From assembly GCF_024171645.1 (NCBI RefSeq), contig NZ_JALKAC010000002.1, positions 62,001 through 126,000 of the forward strand: a stretch of 64,000 nt of DNA. Direction: 5' to 3'. The DNA comes from Flavobacterium sp. HSC-32F16. Its GTDB lineage: Bacteria > Bacteroidota > Bacteroidia > Flavobacteriales > Flavobacteriaceae. Position numbers and translations under genes: made by a program. Shown piece after piece: positions 1 to 8,669 of this stretch. Within the stretch, counting starts at the first letter, position 1. Each line of letters opens with the position of its first letter. Below the pieces are notes generated by a model that saw only the letters and a list, made by a program, of their open reading frames with translations, was not told the origin of the DNA and made no database searches.

Positions 1-2
1 AA

Positions 3-446
3 ATTGCTGACCTTGAAAATCAAATCAAAAACATTCCTTCTAAACAAGTTATCGTAGAAAAACCAATTAACAACACTGTAGTAAACAACGATAAAGATGT
101 TGTAAAAGAATTGATAAACGATAAATATTACAGCGTTTATTTTGATTTCAACAAAGCAACTCCAATCGAAAATTCAACTGCGGCAATCGATGTGGTTTTA
201 ACTTACTTAAGAAAAAACCCTTCTGCATCTCTTGACATTATTGGTTATGCTGACCAAGTTGGAAAAGCAGAGTACAATGAAAAACTTTCAAATCACAGAG
301 CAGAGAATGTAAAAACAATCTTTGAAAAAGCCGGAATCGCATCTTCAAGATTAAATGTTATTCCTGCTGGTGCAGACACTTCAATACAAAAAGATTCAGA
401 AGAAGCTAGAAGATTAGCAAGAAGAGTTACTTTTAAAGTAAAATAA
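3..446 (+). CDS. OmpA-family outer membrane protein, C-terminal part (5' truncated)
   Basis: The reading frame is already open at base 3 and ends at a TAA at 444-446, so only the C-terminus of a longer protein is here. The last ~105 residues form an OmpA-like peptidoglycan-binding domain: the opening strand YYSVYFDFNKATP, then the signature IIGYADQVGKAEYNEKLSNHRA, whose Asp and Arg contact diaminopimelate in this family, then a RRVTFKVK end. The preceding ~35 residues are a polar linker. In the family the domain anchors an outer-membrane barrel or lipoprotein to the cell wall. What the missing N-terminus is (barrel or other) cannot be told. A strong terminator follows 22 bases downstream. Confidence 0.9.
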   Translation: MADLENQIKNIPSKQVIVEKPINNTVVNNDKDVVKELINDKYYSVYFDFNKATPIENSTAAIDVVLTYLRKNPSASLDIIGYADQVGKAEYNEKLSNHRAENVKTIFEKAGIASSRLNVIPAGADTSIQKDSEEARRLARRVTFKVK

Positions 447-468
447 TTCTTTTCAAGATTTAAAAATC

Positions 469-500
469 AAGTCCTTAAGAAATTTCTTAAGGACTTTTTT
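469..500 (+). terminator. Rho-independent terminator after the OmpA-type gene
   Basis: A perfect 28-base palindrome (469-496; arms AAGTCCTTAAGAAA and its complement) runs straight into a T-run. It ends the OmpA-type transcript. Confidence 0.85.
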
Positions 501-574
501 ATTTCCCTCAATTTAAAATCAGCCTTCTAATAACATGATTCAATTCTATTATACTTAGATACAGTTTATTTCGC

Positions 575-582
575 TAAATTTG
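575..582 (+). promoter_or_regulatory. Flavobacterial -7 element (TAAATTTG)
   Basis: TAAATTTG matches the Bacteroidota -7 consensus TAnnTTTG and lies 26 bases before the ATG at 609. No clear -33 TTG is seen at the usual spacing. Confidence 0.45.
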
Positions 583-608
583 GAATGATATTTGACGCCT
601 GAAAATTC

Positions 609-2078
609 ATGAAAAAACTATTATTTATCTCTCTTTTGTTCTCGAAATCAATACTAATGGGTCAAACTGTATTGAACTCGTTTCCATTAACTTTAGATGC
701 CTCTTCAGAAAATATCCAAACACTGAATGTAGAAGATGTAAAAACAAATGATATTTATGTTTTTGCAGCAGATGATAAAAACATCAATATTTCAAAATAC
801 AACAAATCCTTATTTCTTACCAGTCGATTTACTGATTCTATAAGAACGCCGTTAAATAAATCTTTAAACGGCTACAGCATCAGCGAAGATGGAAATCCGT
901 TATTGTATTGGGGTTCTCAAGATGCAAAAAATCTTAAAATCGTAAAATATTTTCTGGACTTAAAAACGGCCCGAATATTAAACTTTGATTTTCCCGAAAA
1001 CAATGAATACATCATAACCAGTTTTCAGAAAAACAATGTGTTTTATATGCTTGGAAAAGAAAAAGGCCAAAAGCATCTTCTTTTATATGAATTTCAAAAT
1101 GGAAAATGCGAAATAAAAATGTTCGATCTTTCCAATTTTAACTTTTTAACCGAAAAAGGACAAGCTTTTTCATTCAGCTTATTAATTAGAAGTTATCCTA
1201 TTCAAAAGATAGAATCTGATAATTTCAATTCTTTAGATAAAACTTCAAGCATCAATAAAATGTATGTCCTTGAAGATCATATCATTTTGACATTTGACTA
1301 TAACACTCAAAAAACACAAGTTCTTGATCTTAACCTGCAAACTCTTGAAGTAAAAGAGAAAACATTTAGCCAGCCCGATTCAAAAAAGACCGCTAAAAGT
1401 TCTAATTCGTTTTACACTGATGGAAAATTATTTCAGATCAAAGCTAACAATGATGAGTTTTTGTATGATATAAAAGATTTTGATTCAGGACAAATCTTAA
1501 AAAGTATTTCGGTTTCAAAAAATGATACCATCCGTTTTAAAAATTCTCCGCTGCTCGTTCAGGCCAATAATAAAAAACCTCAAGAAGTAAAAACTACTGC
1601 TAAATTTCTTAAACATTTGTCTGATTTAAGCGTTGGTGTTTCGGTTTTTAAACAAAACAATAAAAACTATGTAACCTTTGGAGGTTTTGTAGAATATGTT
1701 TTTACCAATTATAACAGTATGGATGATATCCTTGGTGAATTTGGCATCGGTGCAAGGCCTTCTTATGATATTCAAAATAAAATGGCATTTTTCGATTCAA
1801 CATTTGATTCTAATTTTGATTTCGTAAGCACTAAACAATCAGAACCTCTCGCAATTGATAATATTTATTATTATCTGAGTACAAACAAAAATGCTTCACT
1901 GCAAAATATTCTGAAACTGAAGGATTATTACATTTTAAGCTATTATGACAATGCTTTAAAACAGTTTATACTTCGTAAATTTACAGATGGTTTTATTAGA
2001 GAAGACAACGGAAATCCTATTATGAACAAGTCTGTATTCTCCAGACCGGCCTCTTTTGGCGTTATAAAAACTCGTTAA
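609..2078 (+). CDS. Secreted protein of unknown function (489 aa)
   Basis: I do not recognise this protein. It starts with a clear signal peptide (MKKLLFISLLFSKSILMG, probable cleavage near residue 19, before QT). There is no lipobox Cys, so a periplasmic or surface location is inferred. The rest is rich in alternating short hydrophobic strands and Lys/Asn/Asp turns, with no cysteine cluster, no catalytic motif I can name and no T9SS sorting tail. The strand-rich pattern could be a beta-propeller, but no repeat is clear enough to claim it. It stands alone between a terminator and the ferritin gene, with its own likely promoter at 575-582. Confidence 0.75.
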   Translation: MKKLLFISLLFSKSILMGQTVLNSFPLTLDASSENIQTLNVEDVKTNDIYVFAADDKNINISKYNKSLFLTSRFTDSIRTPLNKSLNGYSISEDGNPLLYWGSQDAKNLKIVKYFLDLKTARILNFDFPENNEYIITSFQKNNVFYMLGKEKGQKHLLLYEFQNGKCEIKMFDLSNFNFLTEKGQAFSFSLLIRSYPIQKIESDNFNSLDKTSSINKMYVLEDHIILTFDYNTQKTQVLDLNLQTLEVKEKTFSQPDSKKTAKSSNSFYTDGKLFQIKANNDEFLYDIKDFDSGQILKSISVSKNDTIRFKNSPLLVQANNKKPQEVKTTAKFLKHLSDLSVGVSVFKQNNKNYVTFGGFVEYVFTNYNSMDDILGEFGIGARPSYDIQNKMAFFDSTFDSNFDFVSTKQSEPLAIDNIYYYLSTNKNASLQNILKLKDYYILSYYDNALKQFILRKFTDGFIREDNGNPIMNKSVFSRPASFGVIKTR

Positions 2079-2172
2079 TTTTAATGAGGATTAATCCAAA
2101 TGTGTAATGTTTTCGCGGATTCCAAAAAATGGTTTGAATTATTTTTTCTAATTTTACAAAAAAGACATCATT

Positions 2173-2691
2173 ATGCTATCAAAAAATATTGAATCGGCTT
2201 TAAATAAGCAAATCCGCATAGAAGCAGAATCTTCGCAAACTTATCTTTCTATGGCTTGTTGGGCTGAAGTACACGGATTAGAGGGAATTGCTCAATTTAT
2301 GTACACACAGTCTGACGAAGAGCGTGCACATATGCTTAAATTGGTTAAGTATGTGAACGAACGCGGAGGACACGCTCAGATTACAGATCTAAAAGCACCT
2401 AAAATGACCTATTCTACTTTTAAAGAAATGTTTGAGGAGCTTTACAATCATGAAATTTTTGTTTCACAATCTATCAACGAATTGGTACACATAACTTTTG
2501 AAGAAAAAGATTATGCAACACATAATTTCCTACAATGGTATGTTTCTGAACAAATTGAAGAAGAAGCTACAGCCAAATCTATTTTGGATAAAATCAATTT
2601 GATTGGTGAAGACAAAGGCGGACTTTATTTGTTTGACCGTGATATTCAGCAATTAACCGTTACCAGCTCAATCGCTATCAATCCAAAATAA
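2173..2691 (+). CDS. ftnA: Bacterial non-heme ferritin
   Basis: Stores iron as a ferric core inside a 24-subunit shell in the cytoplasm after oxidising Fe(II). At 172 residues the length is normal for the family. All ferroxidase-site residues can be placed at the same positions as in E. coli FtnA: E17, E50 and H53 (SDEERAH), E94, Q127 and E130 (SEQIEEE). It lacks the heme-binding Met expected of a bacterioferritin assignment, and its N-terminus (MLSKNIESALNKQI) is typical of FtnA. The ATG lies just after an AT-rich region with a weak -7-like TAATTTTA. No Fur box was recognised. Confidence 0.95.
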   Translation: MLSKNIESALNKQIRIEAESSQTYLSMACWAEVHGLEGIAQFMYTQSDEERAHMLKLVKYVNERGGHAQITDLKAPKMTYSTFKEMFEELYNHEIFVSQSINELVHITFEEKDYATHNFLQWYVSEQIEEEATAKSILDKINLIGEDKGGLYLFDRDIQQLTVTSSIAINPK

Positions 2692-2737
2692 AAAAGTTAA
2701 AGTTTATTTAGAACGCTTAAAAATAACTTTTTTCTTT

Positions 2738-2745
2738 TATATTTG
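2738..2745 (+). promoter_or_regulatory. Flavobacterial -7 element (TATATTTG)
   Basis: A perfect TAnnTTTG match 28 bases upstream of the TTG start at 2774. It supports the small downstream frame being a real transcription unit. Confidence 0.5.
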
Positions 2746-2773
2746 TCTCTGTTTTTACTAATACAGAGGAATT

Positions 2774-2959
2774 TTGAGCAAGAAAGAAAAAGACAAAGAC
2801 AAGAAAAAGGACAAAAAGAAAAAGAAGAATAAAGAAGTCCTTGATAAAATCAAGAAGATTGAAAACTGTAAATCTTCTTGTTGTGAGAAATATAAAAAGA
2901 GCGAAAAGAAACGCTGCTCACGTTGTCCTATGTTTGATTTATTCAAAAAAACGGCTTAA
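2774..2959 (+). CDS. Small Lys-rich, Cys-rich protein (61 aa)
   Basis: A 61-residue protein with no recognised family. The first half is nearly all Lys/Asp/Glu (SKKEKDKDKKKDKKKKK). The second half has five cysteines in a possible metal site: NCKSSCCEKY, then RCSRCPMFD. The start is TTG, preceded four bases away by an AGAGGA-like ribosome site (2764-2770), and there is no in-frame ATG. A perfect -7 element upstream and a strong terminator just downstream frame it as its own unit. The charge suggests nucleic-acid binding and the Cys pairs suggest zinc or Fe-S binding; both are inference. The opposite-strand frame is only its mirror. Confidence 0.65.
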   Translation: MSKKEKDKDKKKDKKKKKNKEVLDKIKKIENCKSSCCEKYKKSEKKRCSRCPMFDLFKKTA

Positions 2960-2970
2960 CAATATATAGA

Positions 2971-2999
2971 AAACCCACCAAGAAATCTGGTGGGTTTTT
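2971..2999 (+). terminator. Rho-independent terminator
   Basis: Arms AAACCCACCA and TGGTGGGTTT around a 7-base loop, then T-rich sequence. It closes the small Lys/Cys-rich gene. Confidence 0.8.
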
Positions 3000-3047
3000 A
3001 ATTTTACTTACATTCGTCTTACATTTTAAAAACGTCTTAATCTTATT

Positions 3048-3740
3048 ATGAAAAACAGCGTTGTTATACCCCAATCAAGTCTTGATTTTTTGCTTCAGCT
3101 TAAAGAAAACAATAATAAACCTTGGTTTGATGAGCATAAACCAGAATATTTAATTGAATTAGAACATATTCAAAACTTTGCAGATGCTTTGCTCAAAGAA
3201 CTTTCCAAAACGGATGTTCTGGAAACACAATCGGGAAAAAAAAGTGTTTATAGAATTTACCGCGACATTCGTTTTGCTAAAGACAAAACTCCTTTTAAAA
3301 CGTATTGGGGCGGAAGTTATACGCGGGCAACCTCTGCCAGACGAGGCGGCTATTATTTTCATCTTGAAAAAGGAAACAGCTTTTTTGCTGGCGGCTTTTG
3401 GGGTCCAAATGCTGCCGATTTAAAACGAATTAGAAGTGAGTTTGCACACGATCCTGAATCGTTTAGAGAAATATTAAATTCCAAAACTTTCAAAAATACT
3501 TTTGGAGTTCTTCAGGGCGAACAGCTTAAAACCTCACCCAAAGGTTTTGATGCAGATCACGAAGCTATTGATTTACTTCGTTTCAAACAGTTTTTAATCA
3601 TCAAACGTTTTACAGATGATGAAGTATTGAGCCCTCAATTTCTGGAACAAGCTTTAGAAACATTCCAAAACATGAGACCGTTTTTCGATTATATGAGCGA
3701 AGTGCTTTCAACTGATATAAACGGCGCTTCGGTTTTATAA
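3048..3740 (+). CDS. DUF2461 (TIGR02453) family protein
   Basis: A 230-residue cytoplasmic protein with no signal peptide or membrane segment. It matches the DUF2461/TIGR02453 pattern: NNKPWFDEHKPEY near the N-terminus, then YRIYRDIRFAKDKTPFKT (about residues 67-84), then GGYYFHLEKGNSFFAGGFW. The family is widespread in bacteria and fungi and has no established biochemical role. Length is normal. It is a single gene, converging on ssb across a shared terminator. Confidence 0.9.
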   Translation: MKNSVVIPQSSLDFLLQLKENNNKPWFDEHKPEYLIELEHIQNFADALLKELSKTDVLETQSGKKSVYRIYRDIRFAKDKTPFKTYWGGSYTRATSARRGGYYFHLEKGNSFFAGGFWGPNAADLKRIRSEFAHDPESFREILNSKTFKNTFGVLQGEQLKTSPKGFDADHEAIDLLRFKQFLIIKRFTDDEVLSPQFLEQALETFQNMRPFFDYMSEVLSTDINGASVL

Positions 3741-3760
3741 AATATTTCAACGCAAAAGTT

Positions 3761-3793
3761 AAACCCGACATGTTTTTAAAACCTGTCGGGTTT
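3761..3793. terminator. Bidirectional terminator between DUF2461 gene and ssb
   Basis: AAACCCGACATG and ACCTGTCGGGTTT form a stem around a T/A-rich loop. It lies between two converging genes and can serve both. Confidence 0.75.
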
Positions 3794-3825
3794 GTTTCTT
3801 TACGCGGCGTTTAATCAAAGAGTAT

Positions 3826-4152
3826 TTACAGCAATAAAATCTCGTTTACAACAACTTCGGTTATATACTTTTTTTCTCCGTTTTTGTCATCGTAACTTCT
3901 GTGAGTTAACTTCCCCTCTATCGCAACCTCTTTTCCTTTTACTACAAATTTTTCGATTATTTCAGCCGTTTTGCCCCACGCAGTAACTCGGTGCCATTCC
4001 GTCTGCTCTACTTTATCGCCTTTGTCGTTTCTGTAAATTTCGTTTGTTGCAATTGTTAAGTGTGCCAGCTTTTTACCGCTTTCTAATGTTTTAACTTCTG
4101 GATCGTTTCCTACGTTACCAATTAATTGTACTCTGTTTTTCATTGCATTCAT
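3826..4152 (-). CDS. ssb: Single-stranded DNA-binding protein (short form)
   Basis: An OB-fold SSB: NRVQLIGNVGNDPEVKTLESGKK opens the fold, followed by EWHRVTAWGKTAEIIEKFVVKGKEVAIEGKLTHRSYDDKNG, all hallmark SSB strands. It binds ssDNA during replication, repair or recombination. At 108 residues it consists of the OB domain only. The flexible linker and acidic DDDIPF-type tail that recruit partner proteins in housekeeping SSBs are absent, so this is probably an accessory paralog. The start MNAMKNRVQ fits the family; M4 is a possible alternative. Confidence 0.92.
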   Translation of the reverse strand: MNAMKNRVQLIGNVGNDPEVKTLESGKKLAHLTIATNEIYRNDKGDKVEQTEWHRVTAWGKTAEIIEKFVVKGKEVAIEGKLTHRSYDDKNGEKKYITEVVVNEILLL

Positions 4153-4279
4153 GGCGTATACTATTTAAATGTTCATATAAAAATTCGTTGATCAAATTCA
4201 ACAGTGCAAAAATGCGATTGGTTTTGTAAAATATTCGGCTGCAAACTATTTACTTTCGGTTGTAATTATTTGTAAGCGT

Positions 4280-4310
4280 TTGTAAATGGAATTTATTTTT
4301 GCTATATTTG
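4280..4310 (+). promoter_or_regulatory. Full flavobacterial promoter (TTG-N20-TATATTTG)
   Basis: TTG at 4280-4282 and TATATTTG at 4303-4310 with a 20-base spacer match the Bacteroidota sigma-A consensus (TTG, 17-23 bases, TAnnTTTG). The -7 ends 18 bases before the ATG at 4329. It drives the three-gene GNAT-nitrilase operon. Confidence 0.7.
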
Positions 4311-4328
4311 AGATAAATCGTACAATAT

Positions 4329-5855
4329 ATGCAGACAGAAATTAAAAAAGTTGAGTTACGAAACCTTGCGTTTGAAGATTACAAACAATTGAAAAATTCA
4401 ATGGTTGAATCGTATCCAGAAATGGCAAACTCTTACTGGAGATCTAATGATATAAAAAAATTACTTTCAATATTTCCCGAAGGACAATTGGTAATATTAG
4501 TCGACGACGTAGTTGTGGGATCGGCATTATCACTAATTGTTGATGAAAAACTGGTTGATAAAAGACACAATTATCGTCAGATTATTGGTGATTATTCTTT
4601 TTCCACTCATAATCCAGATGGTGAAATTTTATATGGAATTGATGTTTTCATTCATCCCAATTACCGCGGACTTCGTTTAGGCCGACGTCTTTATGATGCC
4701 AGAAAAGAACTTTGTGAACAACTGAACTTAAAAGCGATTGTTTTTGCAGGAAGAATTCCCAATTACAATCAATATTCAAAAAAACTTTCGCCAAGAAATT
4801 ATATTGAAAAAGTAAAAGACAAGGAACTTCATGATCCGGTTCTTTCTTTTCAATTGAGCAATGATTTTCACGTATTGCGCATCATCAAAAATTATTTGGA
4901 AGGCGACGAAGAATCAAAAGAATTTGCGGTTCTTTTAGAATGGAACAATGTCTATTATGATGAAAGCCCGAAGTTGATTAATTCTGAAAAAAGTATCATT
5001 CGCTTAGGATTAATTCAATGGCAGATGCGTCAGCTTAATAATGTTGAAGCCTTGTTTGAACAGGCCGAATTTTTTATTGATGTCGTTTCCGGATACGGAT
5101 GTGATTTTGCACTTTTCCCGGAACTTTTCACTGCACCTTTAATGGCCGATTTTAATCATTTATCCGAAGCCGAAGCGATTCGGGAACTGGCTCGACATTC
5201 AGAACCCATCAGAAAACGTTTTCAGGAATTTGCTATTTCATACAACATCAATATTATAACCGGAAGTATGCCGCATCTCGAAAACGGTATTTTGTATAAT
5301 GTTGGTTTTTTATGCAAAAGAGACGGAACTTCTGAAATGTATTATAAAATTCATATCACACCAAATGAAGTGCATCATTGGGGAATGAAAGGCGGATCTG
5401 AATTTAAAACTTATGATACGGACTGTGGTAAAATTGGAATTTTAATTTGTTATGATGTCGAATTCCCTGAGCTCTCAAGATTATTGGCCGATGAAGGAAT
5501 GAATATCTTATTTGTTCCGTTCCTGACTGATACTCAAAATGCCTACACTCGTGTAAAACACTGTTCTCAGGCGCGCGCGATCGAAAACGAGTGTTATGTT
5601 GCCATTGCCGGCTGCGTTGGAAATCTCCCAAAAGTTAACAATATGGATATTCAATATGCTCAGGCTTCAGTTTTTACGCCTTCTGATTTTGCTTTTCCAA
5701 GTAATGGAATTAAAGCGGAAGCTACTCCAAATACAGAAATGACATTGATTGTGGATGTTGATTTAAATTTATTGAAAAACCTTCATGAACATGGAAGTGT
5801 TCGAATTCTAAAAGACAGAAGGACAGATTTGTATGAAATCAAAAAGACAAAATAA
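4329..5855 (+). CDS. GNAT acetyltransferase / carbon-nitrogen hydrolase fusion protein
   Basis: Two enzymes in one 508-residue chain. Residues ~1-210 form a GNAT domain with the acetyl-CoA loop IHPNYRGLRLGRRLYDARKE (R113 to G118). Residues ~223-500 are a nitrilase-superfamily amidohydrolase with the full Glu-Lys-Cys triad: E265 (ALFPELFT), K340 (YYKIHITPNE) and C374 (ILICYDVEFPE). This fusion is a known but functionally poorly defined family; hydrolysis of a small amide coupled to N-acylation is inference. The next gene starts inside its stop codon (TAATG), so the two are translationally coupled. Confidence 0.93.
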   Translation: MQTEIKKVELRNLAFEDYKQLKNSMVESYPEMANSYWRSNDIKKLLSIFPEGQLVILVDDVVVGSALSLIVDEKLVDKRHNYRQIIGDYSFSTHNPDGEILYGIDVFIHPNYRGLRLGRRLYDARKELCEQLNLKAIVFAGRIPNYNQYSKKLSPRNYIEKVKDKELHDPVLSFQLSNDFHVLRIIKNYLEGDEESKEFAVLLEWNNVYYDESPKLINSEKSIIRLGLIQWQMRQLNNVEALFEQAEFFIDVVSGYGCDFALFPELFTAPLMADFNHLSEAEAIRELARHSEPIRKRFQEFAISYNINIITGSMPHLENGILYNVGFLCKRDGTSEMYYKIHITPNEVHHWGMKGGSEFKTYDTDCGKIGILICYDVEFPELSRLLADEGMNILFVPFLTDTQNAYTRVKHCSQARAIENECYVAIAGCVGNLPKVNNMDIQYAQASVFTPSDFAFPSNGIKAEATPNTEMTLIVDVDLNLLKNLHEHGSVRILKDRRTDLYEIKKTK

Positions 5856-6202
5856 TGAGAACGTGTCTTGAATGCGCTGAAAAACTTGTAGGCAGAGAAG
5901 ATAAAAAGTTTTGTTCGGATAGTTGCCGCAATGCCTACAATAACAAAATAAACAAAGACAGCAACAATTATATGCGGAATGTAAATAATAAGCTACGAAA
6001 AAATTATCGCATTTTATCGGAGCTGAATGTTGATGGAAAATCAAAAGCAACGAGGGACAAAATGATTAACAAAGGCTTTGATTTTGATTTCTTTACTAAT
6101 ATCTTGCAGACCAAAACAGGCAATACCTACTATTTCCTGTACGACCAAGGATACAGGTCTTTGGACAATGATTATTATATGCTTGTTAAAAAAGAAATTT
6201 AG
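5855..6202 (+). CDS. Small zinc-ribbon protein
   Basis: A 115-residue protein with an N-terminal four-Cys zinc-ribbon signature, CLECAEKLVGREDKKFCSDSC (C4, C7, C21, C25), followed by a basic Asn/Lys-rich helix. The C-terminus is a compact block ending DNDYYMLVKKEI. Similar small proteins occur in Flavobacteriia and have no assigned role. Its ATG overlaps the previous stop (TAATG) and the M28 peptidase follows after 11 bases, so it is the middle gene of a three-gene operon. Nucleic-acid binding is a guess from the ribbon and the charge. Confidence 0.8.
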   Translation: MRTCLECAEKLVGREDKKFCSDSCRNAYNNKINKDSNNYMRNVNNKLRKNYRILSELNVDGKSKATRDKMINKGFDFDFFTNILQTKTGNTYYFLYDQGYRSLDNDYYMLVKKEI

Positions 6203-6213
6203 ATGTATTTACC

Positions 6214-8613
6214 ATGAGAAAAAACCCCGCCTCGATTCTCGCAATAATCTGCATTCTGGCATTGTTAGCTGCTATATATGCCACAATGATGCCTCAATAC
6301 ATTTCAAAAAATGATGAAGCTCTCGCTGATTTTTCTACCGAAAGAGCTTTAAATCAGGTTGAAATTATAGCTCAAAAACCTCATTATGTAGGTTCTACCA
6401 ATCATGAATTGGTTGCAAATTATCTTAAACTTGAGCTTAACAGGATTGGATTAGAGACGAGTGTTCAGGAAGGTTTTACTCTTAATGATAAAGGCCTTTT
6501 GGTAAAATCTAAAAATATCCTTGCCCGAATTAAAGGAACCAACAATACAAAAGCACTTTTATTGCTTTCTCATTACGACAGTGCACCGCATTCTTTTTCA
6601 AAAGGCGCAAGTGATGATGCCTCTGGAGTTGCCACAATACTAGAAGGAATAAGGGCTTTTTTATATGCCAAAGAACCTCAGAAAAACGATATCATCATTC
6701 TTTTTTCAGATGCTGAAGAATTGGGTTTAAACGGCGCGGCACTTTTTGTAAATAAACATCCGTGGGCAAAAGATGTTGGTTTGGTTTTAAACTTTGAAGC
6801 AAGGGGAACTTCAGGACCAAGTTATATGCTGATGGAAACCAATCAGGGAAATCAGGCACTTGTAAAAGAATTTACCAAAGCAAAACCTTCTTATCCGGTT
6901 TCAAATTCATTGATGTACAGCATCTACAAAATGCTTCCAAATGATACTGATTTGACTGTTTTTAGGGAACAAGGCAACATTCAGGGGTTTAATTTCGCTT
7001 TTATCGACGGACATTACAATTATCATACACAGCAAGACGACGTACAGCATTTAAACAAAATGACATTAGCGCATCAGGGTTCTTATTTGATGCCTTTATT
7101 AAAATACTTCGCAAATACCGACTTAAACCAAGTTACTTCTCCATCTACAGAAGATTACGTTTATTTCAGCGCTCCGTTTTCTTTTATAAGTTATCCTTTT
7201 TCATGGGTAATGCCAATGACACTTATTGCTTTTGGACTTTTAATACTTTTTATGTTTATTGGTAAAGCCAAAAGAATGATTTCTTTAAGAGAAATATTCA
7301 AAGGTTTTATACCGCTTTTAGGATCTATAATTACTGCTGGTTTAGTAACTTTTTTAGGATGGAAAATCATTTTAGAAATTTATCCGCAGTATTCTGATCT
7401 CTTAAACGGTTTTACCTATAACGGACACGCTTACATTGGCGCATTTGTAACTTTAAGCATTGCAATTTGTTTTGCTTTTTACCACCATTTTTCTGATGCC
7501 AAAATAACAATGAACCATTTTGCGGCGCCTTTGCTTCTTTGGATCATCATTAATGCTTTTTTAGCAAACAGTTTAACCGGAGCGGGATTTTTGATTATTC
7601 CGGTATATTTCGGAATTCTTTTATTCGGAATCTTCGTTTTTACGCAGCATTACAGTTTAGGCATGAATTTGCTTTTCAGCATTCCGGCTTTGGCTATTGT
7701 TGCTCCTTTTATTGTAATGTTCCCAATTGGTTTGGGTTTAAAAATACTTTTTGGAAGTGCAATTTTAACTGTTCTCCTCTTCGGATTATTACTGCCAATA
7801 TTTAATACTTTCGCTAAAAAAGGTGCTTGGATTATGGTTTTCTTTGCCGTTTCAATCGGTTTTTTTATTTACGCAGGATATCATTCTGGTTATGAACAAG
7901 GAAAAGCAAAATCTAACAGTTTGTTATATATCTATAATGCAAACAGCAATTCAGCAGTTTGGGCAACTTATGATGTAAACCTGGACGACTGGACGAAAAC
8001 GTATTTAGGACAAAAAAATCAAAAAGTAGTGGGTTTAAACAGCCTGCCAATCGCAAGTAAATATAATTCTGGTTTTACATACAGTTCTACAGCGCCAGTT
8101 GTAGATGTTCCGAAACCAACAATTGCTTTCCTAAAAGACAGCGTTGCAGGCAATAACAGATATTTAAAAATCAAGATTACGCCTAATAGAAAAGTGAATC
8201 GCTACGATATTTACGCTAATCCAAAAATGACGTTCTACAACTTCAAAGCAAATGGCGTTTCTTCTTCTGGAGAAAAAGGAAACCGTTTAGAAAGAGAAGG
8301 AATGCGCTTACTATGTTACTATGTTGTAGGCAACGAACCGCTTGTTATGGATTTCTACATCAACAAATCGTCTATTTTTGATATGGACTTAATTGAAAGT
8401 TCTTTTGATTTAATGACAAATCCACTGCTAAAAGTGAATCCAAGAAGCGACTGGATGATGCCGACTCCATTTGTATTGAATGATGCCGTACTAATTCAGC
8501 AGAAAATAAAAAGATATACGGCTCCGGTAAATCTGCCGTTACAGCCCGCACCTGTTAAGGACAGTACTGTAATTGCAAAAGACAGTTTAATTAAACCTGT
8601 TACTCAACCTTAA
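6214..8613 (+). CDS. M28 family membrane metallopeptidase
   Basis: A 799-residue zinc aminopeptidase-type protein. One N-terminal membrane anchor (residues ~7-27) is followed by a periplasmic M28 domain with recognisable ligands H120 (LLSHYDS), D134/D135 (GASDDASGVA), E168/E169 (SDAEELG), E195 (NFEARGTSG) and H271 (GHYNYHTQQDD). Residues ~330-565 hold about eight or nine hydrophobic membrane segments, and the last ~230 residues are a beta-rich domain ending in a Lys/Pro tail. Family members trim N-terminal residues from peptides; the substrate here is unknown. Last gene of the GNAT-nitrilase operon. Confidence 0.9.
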   Translation: MRKNPASILAIICILALLAAIYATMMPQYISKNDEALADFSTERALNQVEIIAQKPHYVGSTNHELVANYLKLELNRIGLETSVQEGFTLNDKGLLVKSKNILARIKGTNNTKALLLLSHYDSAPHSFSKGASDDASGVATILEGIRAFLYAKEPQKNDIIILFSDAEELGLNGAALFVNKHPWAKDVGLVLNFEARGTSGPSYMLMETNQGNQALVKEFTKAKPSYPVSNSLMYSIYKMLPNDTDLTVFREQGNIQGFNFAFIDGHYNYHTQQDDVQHLNKMTLAHQGSYLMPLLKYFANTDLNQVTSPSTEDYVYFSAPFSFISYPFSWVMPMTLIAFGLLILFMFIGKAKRMISLREIFKGFIPLLGSIITAGLVTFLGWKIILEIYPQYSDLLNGFTYNGHAYIGAFVTLSIAICFAFYHHFSDAKITMNHFAAPLLLWIIINAFLANSLTGAGFLIIPVYFGILLFGIFVFTQHYSLGMNLLFSIPALAIVAPFIVMFPIGLGLKILFGSAILTVLLFGLLLPIFNTFAKKGAWIMVFFAVSIGFFIYAGYHSGYEQGKAKSNSLLYIYNANSNSAVWATYDVNLDDWTKTYLGQKNQKVVGLNSLPIASKYNSGFTYSSTAPVVDVPKPTIAFLKDSVAGNNRYLKIKITPNRKVNRYDIYANPKMTFYNFKANGVSSSGEKGNRLEREGMRLLCYYVVGNEPLVMDFYINKSSIFDMDLIESSFDLMTNPLLKVNPRSDWMMPTPFVLNDAVLIQQKIKRYTAPVNLPLQPAPVKDSTVIAKDSLIKPVTQP

Positions 8614-8634
8614 TCAATTAATTTCAAAATAATA

Positions 8635-8666
8635 AAAAGCAGACTTTGAATCCAAAGTCTGCTTTT
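8635..8666. terminator. Bidirectional terminator
   Basis: AAAAGCAGACTTTG and CAAAGTCTGCTTTT pair around a 4-base centre. It lies between the converging M28 peptidase and rhodanese genes. Confidence 0.85.
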
Positions 8667-8669
8667 ATT

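Noticed and set aside
2758..2946. Minus-strand 62-codon frame rich in Phe/Ser/Leu
   Set aside because: It is the mirror of the Lys-rich small gene on the plus strand, which has the promoter, ribosome site and terminator.
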